A stretch of 64,000 nt of DNA from Polytrichum commune (lineage: Eukaryota; Streptophyta; Polytrichopsida; Polytrichales; Polytrichaceae), in assembly GCA_950295325.1 (NCBI GenBank), contig OX485806.1, positions 18,600,001-18,664,000 on the forward strand, given 5' to 3'. Below are positions 34,335-46,243 of this stretch, in pieces. The notes beneath the pieces were generated by a model. The model had not been told where the DNA came from. It saw nothing but the letters and a program-made list of their open reading frames with translations, and ran no database searches. Each line of letters opens with the position of its first letter. The stretch's first letter is position 1. Position numbers and translations under genes: made by a program.

Positions 34335-35308
34335 CTAGTCCGACCCACTATTTTTTTTTGCGGCTAAGTCCTTTTTTTTGGCGGCCTCCATGGCTCTAAA
34401 AATCTCAGGCCCACGACTGTATCCTTGTGTGTTGCCTGGACAGGAATATGTGTCGTTCTTGCATGTTTCAGGACGCGCTCCCGAATTGTAAGAGGTGGTA
34501 TTATAAGTAGAATGCGAGGGTGTTTGCGAAAGGGAACGTCTTGCGCTTCTCCGGAGGGCCAGACAACGATCGGACTCGGAAGATGCGGCCTTGAGGGCGT
34601 GCCTATCCAAGGAGGACGTGGAGGAGGGCCGGGCACCAAGCGAGCGGGTAGCCACCTGCGAAACAACGTCATAGGAAGATAAGAATAGGAATGGAGTGGG
34701 GAAAATAATGAGGGCGGTTTGGGATGGGCGCTCGTAAAGAGAACGGCACGCAAACGGAAGACAAGGGAAGCAAAAGCGGGAAAGGGGTTTAGGGTTGAGG
34801 AGGGCACCTTGGCTTTGGGGACGTCCATGCGGGGAACGGTGGGAACGAGGGGGGCGTCGACGGGAGCATCCGGAGCCGATGGAACTATTGTATTGGTGAG
34901 TGGCGGGGGGGAGTCGAGGCGTGGGGGGCTCACGATGGCGGAGGACGTTGCGCGGGGAGGAACGGAGTCGGCGGGGGAGGTGTGGCAACGGGGGCCTTCC
35001 ATGCGGAGACGCCGGCTCGGCCCGCGACGAGCGACGGCGTCGTCCTTAGAGGGCGAGAGGTGCCCCAAACGAACGAGCGTCCGTTTCTCCTTGGAGAGGG
35101 GGGAGGGCGACGGGGCGTAGGCGCGGGCGACAAGTGCGGGGGGCGGGCTGTTGACGACGCCGTCGTCGATGCCGATGTCGCGGGAGTAATCCACGGCCGA
35201 GGCCGCATCCACCGCTGAGAACTGGTAGAGGGATGGCATTTGGAAGTCCGTGACGTCGCGGGAAGGGGAGGCAGGGGGCGAGAGGGGACGGGAAGGGCCG
35301 TCGACCAC
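34335..35308 (-). CDS. Element B small Ser/Pro-rich gene (two exons seen)
   Basis: Exons about 35308-34808 and 34655-34335 join in phase 0 (donor AAG|GTGCCC, acceptor TTCGCAG|GTG), matching element A. Conserved blocks: VDAASAVDYS, GVVNSPPP, SPSPL, RRLRM, then after the splice VATRSLGARPSSTSS, a Ser/Tyr/Arg-rich part, YSRGPEIFRAME and a short Lys/Ala tail ending at the stop 34335. The N-terminal part is Pro-rich (RPLSPPASPSR). The 5' limit is uncertain: there is no convincing ATG, and QMPSLYQF could hold an internal start. Function unknown. The shared YSRGxEIFRxxEA tail is the strongest sign of a constrained protein. Confidence 0.6.
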
Positions 35309-35443
35309 AGGGGCGTCGCATATGGGGGCAGACTATGGGCAAGAACAACAACAACAACAATCACAACAACAAAAGACATCCAAAAACGAAGCAAACATTA
35401 GTAAATGTGAACCACATGATACAAGCAAAGACATGGAGGCATT

Positions 35444-36211
35444 TCAAATCAATTTATTGAATTTGGCGAGCCTCATGATGCTCTTGAATACACTATCGCG
35501 GGGGCTTAGTGCCGCATTGCCGAAGGGGTTGGACCTAACAAAAAATGGGATGCTACCAGCGTGGAGCACGAGCCTTCTAAGGTAGGGGGCTAGCCTATCG
35601 ACCAAAAATGTGTCTTGCCTATCGCCGGTCCAAGTGTCCGGGAAGATGACGTTTCCCGGGGGGTTCAAGACGCTCTTAGTGGGGCTGTCGTCGATGAGGA
35701 CGGTGTTCTCTGGAGTCGGCCACCACCCGTGCGGCGTCCCTTGCAGACGGGGGACGCCTCGCCATAGTCTCGAGCGGAGGACCTTGAGGAACTGTTGTCC
35801 TCCGCCCCGACCGCCAAACTTGGGCACCGGTTGACCTTTCTCGTCGAGCAGCTCATCGCAGTCCTCTTGGCCGAGGACGAGGCACGGGCTCGGGAGATCG
35901 CGGAACAAGAAGTGGACGATGGGCTCCGTGTTCTCCATGACCATGGAGCTCCACACAACGACGTGAGCGAACTCGACCACCTCGCGAAGGAAGTCACACA
36001 AGCCGGGACGGGCGCGGACAGCCTTGCGGTTAATGAGGGTGTCGAGCTCGCCGTCGTAGTCCCTTTCGTCGGGGTGACGGAAGGGACGCGTGGGGACCCT
36101 TGGGATGTGTTGGGTGTGACACAACACCCCGTTGAGGTCAAAAACGATGAAAGGTTTGTGCCGGGTGGGAGGTCCACTGGTCGAGGGGTTGCGACCTATC
36201 TCCGGGGGGTC
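35444..36211 (-). CDS. Element B FCP1-like (HAD) phosphatase domain exon
   Basis: Open from acceptor CATCACAG|GAC at 36211 to the stop at 35444 (255 codons). The motifs in order are FIVFDLNGVL (nucleophile Asp kept, second Asp replaced by Asn), VVVWSSM, a LGQEDCDELL segment aligned with LAQEACRILY of element A, LIDDSPTKS, and the C-terminus AKFNKLI. The Pro/Ser-rich stretch before the domain has no ATG in frame, as in A. So the domain is probably reached by splicing, perhaps from the ParB/methyltransferase-like gene upstream on the same strand. As in A, the substituted DxD motif leaves catalysis in doubt. Confidence 0.75.
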   Translation of the reverse strand, partial: DPPEIGRNPSTSGPPTRHKPFIVFDLNGVLCHTQHIPRVPTRPFRHPDERDYDGELDTLINRKAVRARPGLCDFLREVVEFAHVVVWSSMVMENTEPIVHFLFRDLPSPCLVLGQEDCDELLDEKGQPVPKFGGRGGGQQFLKVLRSRLWRGVPRLQGTPHGWWPTPENTVLIDDSPTKSVLNPPGNVIFPDTWTGDRQDTFLVDRLAPYLRRLVLHAGSIPFFVRSNPFGNAALSPRDSVFKSIMRLAKFNKLI

Positions 36212-36329
36212 CTGTGATGAACAACTCGACTAGTTTAATTCTATGATCCAATAATGAAATTTTGCGTAGAAAATGAAGACGGTGCATTATGGGGAAAGAC
36301 GAGGAAGTGAGGAGAGTGCAAGGAAAATG

Positions 36330-36510
36330 TGCTCAAAGGCACACTTGCGAACGAGCGTTCGTGAATGAAGGCTGCGGGGGCGGTACGCATCATTTACGAG
36401 CGCTCGTTCGTGAGCGCGGCTACACGTACATTTACGAGCGGTCATTCGCGAATGAGGTGGACAGTGGGTCGCACCCTTTCACGAACGAGTGTTCGCGAAT
36501 GAGGTGGGTA
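36330..36510. repeat. Degenerate family-B palindromes
   Basis: Four decayed copies (near 36346, 36390, 36433, 36480), such as GCGAACGAGCGTTCGTGAA. They lie between the ParB-like gene and the FCP1-like exon, matching the single palindrome at that place in element A. Confidence 0.8.
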
Positions 36511-36890
36511 TGCAAAAATGAACATAATCTCATCAACATATACAATATACGAGAAGGGGTCGAGGGCAGAGAATTTGAAGCAACGCGATGCAAATAACAT
36601 AGGCTCATATATTAATCCGTTGAATATTTACATTTCTCACGTGATAGTCTATCACATTTTCCTAAGGCAAAATGATGTCGTGTCCTACAAAACTGTTCGG
36701 CTCTAAGGGGGACCGCTGAAGAGGGCTCTCGCAAGGCCACTGGATGTTGATGAAGAGAAAAACATCGCGATGTTAGAGAGGTTACGAACGCGCGTTCATA
36801 AAAAAATGGTATTCTCAGAGGAGAGTTACCTCGTCATCGGGGGGAGGGGCAGCGGCGCTGGACCGAGCAGCAGGTCCCTCTTCAACGATT
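36460..36890. repeat. Internal duplication of element B, copy 1
   Basis: Shares the order GGGTCGCACCC, a palindrome, a long AT-rich middle, GAGGGCTCTCG, then CGTCATCGGGGGGAGGGGCA and CCGAGCAGCAGGTCCCTC with 45590-46020 (there GGTCCGAACAGCAGGGCCCTCC). One copy is at the 3' end of the ParB-like gene, the other in the leader of the transposase. Confidence 0.7.
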
Positions 36891-39800
36891 AACAAACGCG
36901 CGTTCGTAAATCCTCGTCCTCCTGGATGGCCGCCGCCACAGCATCGTGGGAGGTGGTCGAGGGAACCTCTGGGGGCGGAGGAGTGCCAACAGGCGTAGGG
37001 TGGGGCGCCTGCTGGCGGGAAGGCCCTCCGGTGAACATGCCTGGTGGAGGGGATTGGGAGGGGTATCCTCCAGGGAAGGGGTAGGCCGGCTGGGGGGGCG
37101 CCGAGAAGCTCTGCATACGCTGGAGCATGGCGAGTATGGCGTCCGTCTTCTCGTTGGACTGCCTCAGCTCCTCCTGAATTGCAAACATTTTCTTGGCATT
37201 CTCCTCTGCCGCCTTCGCCATGTCCTCCTTCATCTTTTGCTCGAGCTTGGCGTTAAGCTCGGCGACGGACAACGCCTCCTCTTTGACCCTCTTGTTTTTG
37301 TCAAAGTCTACCCCCAGCTCGACCATGATCTCCATGTCGCCCTCGTCCTCATCGGAGACCTCGATGATTGCCCCCGGAGGCAGCTCCACGTAGGGGGTCT
37401 TCTTCATCCTCCGCCTCGTGTTGCGGTAGTGGTCCAACGTCGGTCGGGACCGTTGGTCCAGAAGGTCGAGGTTCTCCATCTTGGGAACCACGATCGGCCT
37501 GGGCGACACGGATGTCGAGCATCCCCCGGGAGTGCCGAATGCCTCCGCTCCAGACGTTCTCGCGGGGAGGACATCTTGGGTTGTCCCCGCCGACGACCCC
37601 GTGTATCCACCCGGAGTCCCTTGCACGTCGGATGGATTTCCCGACGGCGCCAAAATGCGGAGAGGAGTTACGTCCAAGGATCGGAGGATCGCCTCGACGT
37701 TGTAGGAGGGCGCGGGCTCGTCGTCGTCCGTCTCCATGGCGGGCATGCCTTTGTCGACGGGCATGTTGATGTCCGTCCTCGGGAGGGACATGTCCTCCAG
37801 GTCCATCGTGGAGGCCTTCACCCTGTGTACGTGGAAGTCCTCCTCGTCGATGGCTTCAATGAAGCTGTTGACGACCAGCCCCAGCATCTGAGATTCAAGC
37901 AAATACGTTAGAATATACGAACGTGCGTTCGTAAACATCAACGACGAGAAACAATGTCATCAAAACCCAAGACAAGTTGAGGTGAACTTTACGAACGAGC
38001 GTTCGTAAATATTAGTTGGAGAGCTTACCATCGCAGCGTACATGAACTTGCTGCCTCCACAAACGTTGTACACAGTCTCTCCGCTTATTGCCACGCTCTG
38101 CAAAACGGAGACGTAGAACTCCAACCTGAGTTCCATCGCCAGGAAGACAGTGTACAAGGTCTCCTGCAGCAGATCCTTGGGAGGGGGATGGGGGATGCTG
38201 TAGATCTTCTTGAACGTAGTATTCGCCCTGACAGGGGCTCGCCCATTCCGAAGCGCGTTGTACGTCAAGAAGACGAGGCTGACCGCCCCCACCTGTTTGT
38301 TCCCCCTGGCCTCGTTGATGGCCACGATCCCTTCCGTCTTGGCGGGCACGTAAGTGCTGTGGAAGATGTTGTACTCGAATTTGATCGTCTTCTCGTACAG
38401 GTCGGTGACGACAGACAGCTTCTCCTGCTCCACTATCCACAGCCAAACGTGAGGCTCCCTCATGTCCGAAGACTTGTGCTCCCTGAACTTGGCCATGAAG
38501 GGGTCGTAGAAAGGGATGTCCTTCCCCCCCTGCCTCGACGCACCGGGGATCCCCCTGAAATCGATCAGGGCAAATGGGCACCCCCGCCGATCCTCCCTCA
38601 CCTCGGCCCTGCTCATGGTCCGGTCCCACTTGGAAAATGTGACCCTCTCTACTCCGGTTGTCACCAAACAAAATTTGGCCACTCCTTCGAATGTGGCCAA
38701 CCTCTTCCGCGCCAAAAAGCTTCTGTATTGCTCCACCTCCTGGGGATCCGTCTCGGTTTTCTTTGTCCTCTTGTTCCCCTTCTGCTTCAAAATGGAGGCG
38801 TGCTCCTTGACAAGACAACGCATTGAGGGTCCGGAAATGTTGTAGTCGACCTTGAACATCTTCCAGCTAGCCCAATTAACGTCTCCGTCGGCTAAGATGA
38901 GTGCGTACTCCAGTATTAGAGCGCTCAACTCCCTCATTGCAGCAGTCTTCAGCTTGCGGTGTTCGCACCATTCCTTGATGGAATACGTGCCGGGCTTGTG
39001 TCTTGGCCTCTTCAAAAATATCTTCGGGTATGGGATGGTTCTTCCCACTGTGTTCCCAAGAAGATGCACCGCGCACCTCTGCAACTCGGACTCTGTTAAC
39101 CCTTGAAGGGACCTGAAGAACTCCCTCAGTAGTGGAGGGGCCTCCCCGGTCTTCTCCGCGCTGTATTTCTCCTCGGTGTCGGGGTTGACCAGATCGCCCA
39201 AGCTGTGCGCATCAAAAAATTGTGTCCACAACTCCCAAGTGTCCCTGTTGCAACAGATGAGGCGGAGCTCACCCTTGAGCTCCAGGACAGACTTGGTTGT
39301 TGTAGACTTCATGTCGATGGAGGAGAACTTGTCCACCATCGCGTCGCAGAATGCCTGCAGCAAGAAAAACATCAATAACGCACAAAATACGAACGCACGT
39401 TCGTAAATTTGAATGTCAAAGAACTTGAAAATTTGAATGTCAAAGATATTTACGAACGTTCGTTCGTAAACTCACCTTCCATTGTGGAGACGGCGTCTTC
39501 GCGTTCTCCCTTTCTTTAGGGGGGGACCCGTGGGCGACCCAAACGTCCCTTGCAGCCACTATGTTGGCTGCCCACGACACCTCGAAGGCCTTGATCTTGT
39601 TGCCGGAGTTGAGGAAGGTGGATATCTTCCGCAGCTTGTTCCAATCGTCCGACCACACCAAGAACGCCTTCCAGTAGCGCAAGTCCTCCTTCAGCTCATG
39701 CTGGAAGTTGTCGTCCTTGAGGATTATCTGGAACGCCTCCAAGCTGTGTTGGTCGTCTATGATCCAGAACTCTCCATTCTGGATCCGTGGCCAGTCCTTC

Positions 39801-40771
39801 TCCGTCGGACGGGATGTCAGCCCCTTCGGCATGACGCAGACGGTCTGCCTGTCCCACTTGACGTTGTTCATTAGATTATTTATCTGCCACTTCACACCAC
39901 CGCTCTCGCGAGAGCGAACCACCCATTTGTTGGGGGACATCTCGCACTTAAAGCAGTCCACGTTGAATGTGAAGTGGCGTCCCATGGGCCAGCAATCCTT
40001 CGAGTAGTTGTTGAAGTCTCGAAGGATCCTCGTGGCCTTCACAGCGTCAGGGTTCTCGCCCTTTTTCAAGGGGGTGGGCATTACGACAGGCGAGGTCACC
40101 TCCGCGGTCTCTGTTACTCCCGATTTCTCCATCTCCTCCCTTGTCCTCTTCGATGGCGTGGAGTGTCTACTGGGGCCCTCCGTCGCCCTGCTAGCGGAAG
40201 GCACAGGCCTGGGTGCACTTCTAGATCCTCTTGCCCCTGATGTGGATGGTTTCCTAGGGCTCTTCTTCTTCTTGTTTGCCTCAGTGACCACACTGTTGTA
40301 TTTGGAGATGTTCAATGCCAGGGCGGTCAATTTCCTTGCCGTCCAGTATGGGCTCAACGCATATTTGGAGAAGAGGCCGTCCAGGTCGAAGTGCTTGGCA
40401 TCTTCCGCTACGTTATTGGTGGCGTATTGGTAGGAGAAGGTATTTTTCTGGAAATGCAACAAGAGGTTGATATGATCCTTCTTGTTCTTCATGTCCAGAA
40501 TTACATACTCCCCCTGGGCCTCTATGGACTCTATCTCCCACGTCTTCATTTGAACCCACTATTCGGGCTGGTCCGGTCTTGTCTCCAGCTCGTAGGTGAA
40601 GCGCATGCAGAAGAGGCCGTCCCCGATCTTCTCTGGCAGTGCCGTCCACTCCCCCATGAAGTCTTCTTTGGGGACATAGTTGTCGTTGCCGTTATCGTCT
40701 AACACCGACTTTGGGAGGCCATCGACCTTCACCGCGAACATCTCAATGACGCTTCTGCTTGATCTTGCCAT
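36889..40771 (-). CDS. Element B ParB-like / DNA-methyltransferase-like / coiled-coil fusion gene, amber-interrupted
   Basis: Exons 40771-39476, 39354-38029 and 37887-36889 join in phase 0, at the same positions as in element A. The ATG at 40771 follows an acceptor. Exon 1: N-terminal domain, basic Pro/Ser linker (SPRKPSTSGARGSRS), then IIDDQHSLEAF, the ParB-like motif with further loss (DGQH to DDQH). Exon 2: ALIDFRGIPGAS in the motif IV place, VWLWIVE, and YNVCGGSK like motif I; exon 3 continues with SFIEAIDEED (motif II acid). Exon 3 has SDEDEGDMEI, VKEEAL, a coiled coil and a Pro/Gly-rich tail. TAG at 40559-40561 interrupts exon 1 at a point open in element A. The stop at 36889 falls inside a palindrome copy, and the donor seen in A (GAG|GT) reads GAG|GA here, so the 3' end may be altered. 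Confidence 0.62.
37915..38010. repeat. Family-B palindromes, two copies in intron 2
   Basis: TACGAACGTGCGTTCGTAAA near 37915 and a full copy near 37989 lie in the 141-bp intron 38028-37888. Confidence 0.95.
39387..39471. repeat. Family-B palindromes, two copies in intron 1
   Basis: Near 39389 (centre CA) and 39449 (centre TT), inside the intron 39475-39355. Confidence 0.95.
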
Positions 40772-40799
40772 CTGCAACAGAATATAAACAATTAGTGAC

Positions 40800-41435
40800 T
40801 TTACGAACGAACGTTCGTAAATGACATGCATATCCCACATACTACGCAGTGTTAATGCGTCTTTGCAATTGATGTAATTATATTTACGAACGTTCGTTCG
40901 TAAATGAGGGGTTGCAAGATCATATAATTTTTTAGTATTGAGTTTACGAACGAGCGTTCGTAAAAGATATGAAGATCAAAGAGACTACTCGTCATGAATG
41001 TATTTGTAATATATTTGGTTATTTTTACGAACGATCGTTCGTAAAAGATATAGGTTTTATAGATTTGGTTTTATTTACGAACGTGCGTTCGTAAGTATGT
41101 CCATTTGGTCTATCTTGTCGGACATTTGGTTGATTTATCTTTCGTAAGTACATGTGATTTGTTTTATTGGTGTTCGCAAAATTATATTTGTTCTTTAGAT
41201 ATTCATAGAGGTTCATATTAAAGTTAAGGTTCCATCTGAGTGATATTTTGAGTATATTTACGAACGTGCGTTCGTAAATATAGATCATTTCAAAGAACGT
41301 GGAGTGCGTATTTACGAACGCACGTTCGTAAATGGAGGTTCGGTATGCAGTGTATGTCCATTTACGAACGAGCGTTCGTAAATGGAGGTGTGTATGCAGT
41401 GTATGTCCATTTACGAACGAGCATTCGTAAATGTG
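40800..41435. repeat. Family-B palindromes, about nine copies in the leader region
   Basis: Near 40802, 40884, 40942, 41022, 41072, 41258, 41312, 41360 and 41411. Arms TTTACGAACG and CGTTCGTAAA are mostly intact; centres include TT, AG, AT, TG, CA. This is the same relative place as the nine copies at 12.0-12.6 kb in element A. Confidence 0.95.
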
Positions 41436-41699
41436 ATGGTTTTGGGATCCCTGTCCGTACGTATATGTATTCGTATATATATGAATACGTATACGTATGT
41501 ATATGTATATAACTGACTTATTAGCTACTCTGCTTGCAGCCGTGCCTGCAAAATTTTGGTCAGAATGATGCAAATCTTGAATCATAAAGCAATTGAGATG
41601 CAGAATGAGATGCAGAATGAAACATGAAGAAGAAAGTGATAATTCACATTGCATGTAACAAAACAAATTGAATTCAAGAAGCAACATTTTCAGAATGTG

Positions 41700-42300
41700 A
41701 GAGGAGTTGGAAAGGATAACAAATTACATTGAAATGCTGCAGACTTCAAACCCTACTTCTTCTCTTTCTGAAAATCCCAGAAATCCTCACAACTGCACAC
41801 TCAATTGCCTTTCAAATGCACACTCAGATAACTCTATAATGCAGACCTCAAGCCTTCACAGCTTATATACAAACCCTAGTATACTCCCATGTACACAAAA
41901 CTCACAAGCTTGTAGCTCTCAAGCTTCTGAACTCTTAAGCAAACCCTTAACTCTCAAGCTTCCCTAAACTCTCAAGCTTCACTTCTGAAGCTTCCCTAAA
42001 CTCTCAAGCTTCAACTCTGAAGCTTCCTTAAACTCTGAAGCTTCTAAAGATCACCCTCAAGCTCTCAATCCGAAACTCTGAAGCTTTCCTACTCAAGCTC
42101 TCAAGCTTTTGAAACTCACAAACTCTCACACTGAAAGCTTTCACAAACTCACAAGCTTTCACAATGAAAGCTTTCACAAACTCAAAAGCTTTTACACAAG
42201 CTCTCAATCTGAAATCTCTCAAAACTTGCAACAAAACTAATTTAAAACTTCAAGACTAAAAATAGCAAGAGCTTCGCTCTCTAAGCGCTCCGCTCCTCCT
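41700..42300 (-). repeat. Low-complexity leader of the element B minus-strand gene
   Basis: ACTCTCAAGCTTC and related words repeat about every 25-30 bp from 41880 to 42210. The counterpart in A is at 12730-13130, with the same arrangement but different words. Confidence 0.55.
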
Positions 42301-42500
42301 CTCCTCGAAATGACAAATGAGGAGAAGAGGAAGGGGCGCGGGGAGGTAGGTGCGCCGCTAGGGTTTCCCAGCACCTGCCACGTGGCACAACTCCACTGGC
42401 TAGGGCTGGGAGGGAGATGGGATGGGATGGTATGGGAGGTGATGGGAAGGGATGGGATGGGATGGGATGCGATGGGAGATGGGAGATGGTTGTATATTGC
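42270..42500 (-). promoter_or_regulatory. Putative promoter region of the element B minus-strand gene
   Basis: GC-richer block with GCTCCGCTCCTCC and a (GATGGGATGG)n run at 42410-42490, just upstream of the low-complexity leader. Inferred by position only. Confidence 0.35.
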
Positions 42501-44670
42501 AACCCTTCATGTTATTCTCATGCTTTGACATATTTATATGTAATGGACGCGTTTAGGGCATTATCTTGAAAAGCTTAGTTCAAATACATGAATTTTACTC
42601 GTTTTATTTCCTTAGTACCTCTACATTTGGATTCCTTGTAAACATATTTTAGAAAAATATACTCAGTTAATTCGTAATAAACAATGCATGTCATTTCCTA
42701 GGTTGTCAATGTAGAATCCACCCCCAAAGATATGTATATGGTGTTTTAAAATATAGTTTATGTAAGAGCTAGATATCTTTCAATTAATTCGATGGTTCCT
42801 CAAATAAATATTACATGCAAAAAGGAATTCATAATAATATGAGATTGCGCAGAGTTGCTATACGATAGGATGCCAATTCAAGTTCCAATATTAGGTGTTA
42901 GCTTGAACTAATGCATTTCTGGAGTGGTCAACTATTTTGCTAGCATCAACTACGAGCTTGCGATGAATGAAGTTAGTGCAATTACAAGGGTTTTTGAGGA
43001 GTCACTATTGTTTGTGTGTGTAATGTATCCTAGTAACAATCTAAAACCTAAACCCAAATACCACATACACAACTTTCACAAACCCTAAACCCTACCCCCA
43101 AACCCTAACCGCAAACCCTAAACCCTACATCCCTGCATCTTTTTATCTTACCAACCTTTCTTATATGTGACCATGTTGTTTTCTGAGGGCAGGTCAAATT
43201 GGTCTACCAATGTTGGTTGGATGGAGAATGCTTAATTCCGTTCATAACAACTATAATAATTGATAATGATGCCAATTGTCATTTTCACATTCCAAATTAA
43301 TAGATTTGAGATAAAACTTTGGTTTAGGTGATAAGTGAAATTTCAAATATTTCCTCTTTCACCTTAATAGTTCTGAGTGAAATTTCATCACACAATCCAC
43401 GATCTTATTATAATAACATGCATGTCTTAAGACTTCAATTTATATCAACACTTTAAGCTATGATGATGCACATCCTTCTCATAGGATGCAAAACATATAT
43501 TAATTGTAAGTACATACTATTGTATGCACCATTCCAAATTAATAGTGCATTTCCCCAAACCCTAAAAGTCTATTTCCAATAGGACCTCAACTCATTTAAT
43601 CATGTGTCAACTTAAACTAACAATTGAACAATGCATTCAACTATAAATATCACCAATGATCTAATAAACATTTAACCAATGTATATCCGTACCCTTACAA
43701 CAAGTGGACGAAAATTCAATTTCCAATAGAACGTCAAACACATAATAATTATAACTATGATTCAACGTTACGGTAGCTAGTATGGTTTCAAGTCTCAATG
43801 ATCATTACGCTATCATACTATGCAGCATTACAAATTGATTAATCCTTCCTACTCATGCCATGTTAATTCCTTATTTTCACACCTAGATACCATTTGAAAG
43901 AAGACCTAACTTACATATATTATTAGGTATAATTAGTTCATAGTGTCCTCAATCTACCCTAGTGCAAGCCATTATGGATTAACCTGATTTTTTAGTTGTA
44001 TTCATGCACTTGGTGACCATATTACGGTCATTTTTTGATGTGAAACATATGATACCTATAATTTTAGGGGCGTCCGCAACATGTTCTTAGCCACTCTGAC
44101 CTCATTGTGTGTGTGTGTGTGTATATGTATATATATGTATAGATATATATCTATGACTTCGACATTCATAACTTTATTAGACATCAATTGTCAATTAACT
44201 TGGACTTTATACCTTAGTCGCAAATCATTAAATATTCAATGTTAACCATCTCCATATTTAGACATTATGTGTATATATATATACATATATGTATATACAT
44301 ATATTTCGATGAGACCTTGGTCACAACTAAGGTGTGCAACCGATATATATATTTTCAATATGTTGGCGTGCATGCAAGGCATGTTCCATACATGACAGTG
44401 CTATTTATATAATTCCGCATGGATAGAATGGGAGATTGTTAGGTCAAAGAAGGCGGCGGGAATCCGCTTTTTAAAGAGCATCCAAGGGATTTTGAACCAG
44501 CGGGGTGAAGTACTTAAAGCTCTTCCCCCCACAACAAAGGTCTTTTCAGCGGCACATGCAAGTGTGCGCTCTACAGACCTCACCGAACGCGCTCAAGCCA
44601 TTTGGTGTGCGCCAACCCTACACCACCCAGGTACAGTACAGGCTGTATCTACCGCATATACCGCCGTAAA
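42500..44670. other. Gene-free spacer of element B
   Basis: AT-rich, no gene. It holds CCCTAAA telomere-type repeats at about 43075-43130, a TG/TA microsatellite at 44107-44155 and another TATA/ATAC run at 44270-44305. It corresponds to the 13.5-16.6 kb spacer of A. Confidence 0.6.
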
Positions 44671-44677
44671 TACCGGA

Positions 44678-45645
44678 ACTTTACGAACGCACGTTCGTAA
44701 AGATGAGGAGCTTCAGGTTTAGACAAACGATTCATGGCAAGGATTTACGAACGTGCGTTCATAAATTCCACATGAGAGCATGTTCTGGATTGAGCTACTC
44801 ATATGGATAGTCACATGCACGTAATCCATGTCAGTTATTTACGAACGTGCGTTCGTAAATATGCCTTCGAGGACCATGCAGACATATTTGACCCTTATCT
44901 ATTGGTACTTGATGGTCAGTAATTTACGAACGTACGTTCGTAAATCCCACCTGAGAGCATGTTTTGGATTGAGCTACTCATGGATAGTCACATGCACATA
45001 ATCCATGGCAATTATTTACGAACGTGCGTTCGTAAATATGCCTTCGATGATCATACATATATATTTGACCCGTATCTATTGGTACTTGATGGTCGGTAAT
45101 TTTATGAACGTGCGTTCGTAAATCCCACAGGAGATCATGTTTTGGATTGAGCTACTCATGGATAGTCACATGCACATCATCCATGGCATTTATTTACGAA
45201 CGTGCGTTCGTAAATATGCCTTCGAGGTTCATACATACATATTTGACCTGTGTTTATTGGTACCTGATGGTCGGTAATTTACGAACGTGCGTTCGTAAAT
45301 CCCACATGAGAGCATGTTCTGGATTGAGCTACTCATATGGTTAGTCACATGCACTTAATCCATGACAGTCATTTACGAACGTGCGTTCGTAAATATGCCT
45401 TCGAGGATCATACATACTTATTTGACCCGTATCTATTGGTACCTGATGGTCGGGAATTTACGAACGTGCGTTCGTAAATACATGTCATTATTGTCTACGC
45501 ATCCAGCAACACATCTTCATTCATGCACATCAGTATGGCAGTAATTTACGAACACAGATTAGCAAGAAAAATATGCTCATCGCTCGTCCGTGAAGGATGT
45601 GAACACGGGGTCGCACCCATTTACGAACGTCCGTTCGTAAATGGG
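44678..45645. repeat. Family-B palindrome tandem array upstream of the transposase
   Basis: About eleven palindromes. A unit of about 178 bp with two palindromes repeats four times; palindromes followed by ATATGCCTTCGA start at 44837, 45014, 45192 and 45371. Those followed by (C)CCACATGAGAGCATG alternate with them. Most centres are TG. The last copies near 45542 and 45620 are looser. The array sits about 600 bp before the transposase ATG, as in element A. Confidence 0.95.
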
Positions 45646-46020
45646 TGGGTACGTAAAAGTCAACATAATCAAATTCACAATATGGAGGTGCTCAGTGTTC
45701 AAAATATTGTTGGAGTTGATTCATGCATCATCTACATATTTACTACTTTTGTGCTTATGGACAAGTGTTCTCTTGTGATAGTATATCGCGCAGGTTCCTA
45801 AGTCAACATGGTACTTTGACGTACAAAACCGATATTCCTGAGGGTGCTCTCAGATGAGGGATCTCGAAGGCCGCCGGATGCACATGGAGAAGTTACTGAG
45901 GTCACGAACTCGCTTTCGTAAATGCATGTGGCGTTCTTGGATTTCTGATTTCGTCGTCGGTTGTATGGGGACAGGCGGTGGTCCGAACAGCAGGGCCCTC
46001 CTGGACGACTAACGATTGTT
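45590..46020. repeat. Internal duplication of element B, copy 2 (transposase leader)
   Basis: Diverged copy of 36460-36890 placed upstream of the transposase. It could supply the first, untranslated exon of the transposase transcript; an acceptor-like GCATTGCAG lies at about 46200. Confidence 0.65.
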
Positions 46021-46243
46021 CTCCTCTTTGTCCATGTATTGTTTACATTAGTGTACAACCTAGACGTATGCTTAAAACGTTTTTTTGGGACGCGCGTTCG
46101 TCTTTGTGCGTGAGGTTCTCCAATGGTGCATCAAAATTTGTTTGTCAATTTTGGGCCATTTATCTCCACATATATTCTATCCTCTCTTGTATGCATTGCA
46201 GTGGTGGTTGGGTTGATCATTTCCTGGTGGTTGGTCTAGCGGT

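Noticed and set aside
36946-37911. 321-residue plus-strand open frame opposite element B exon 3
   Set aside because: Shadow of the real minus-strand exon, which has conserved splice sites and a homologue in A.
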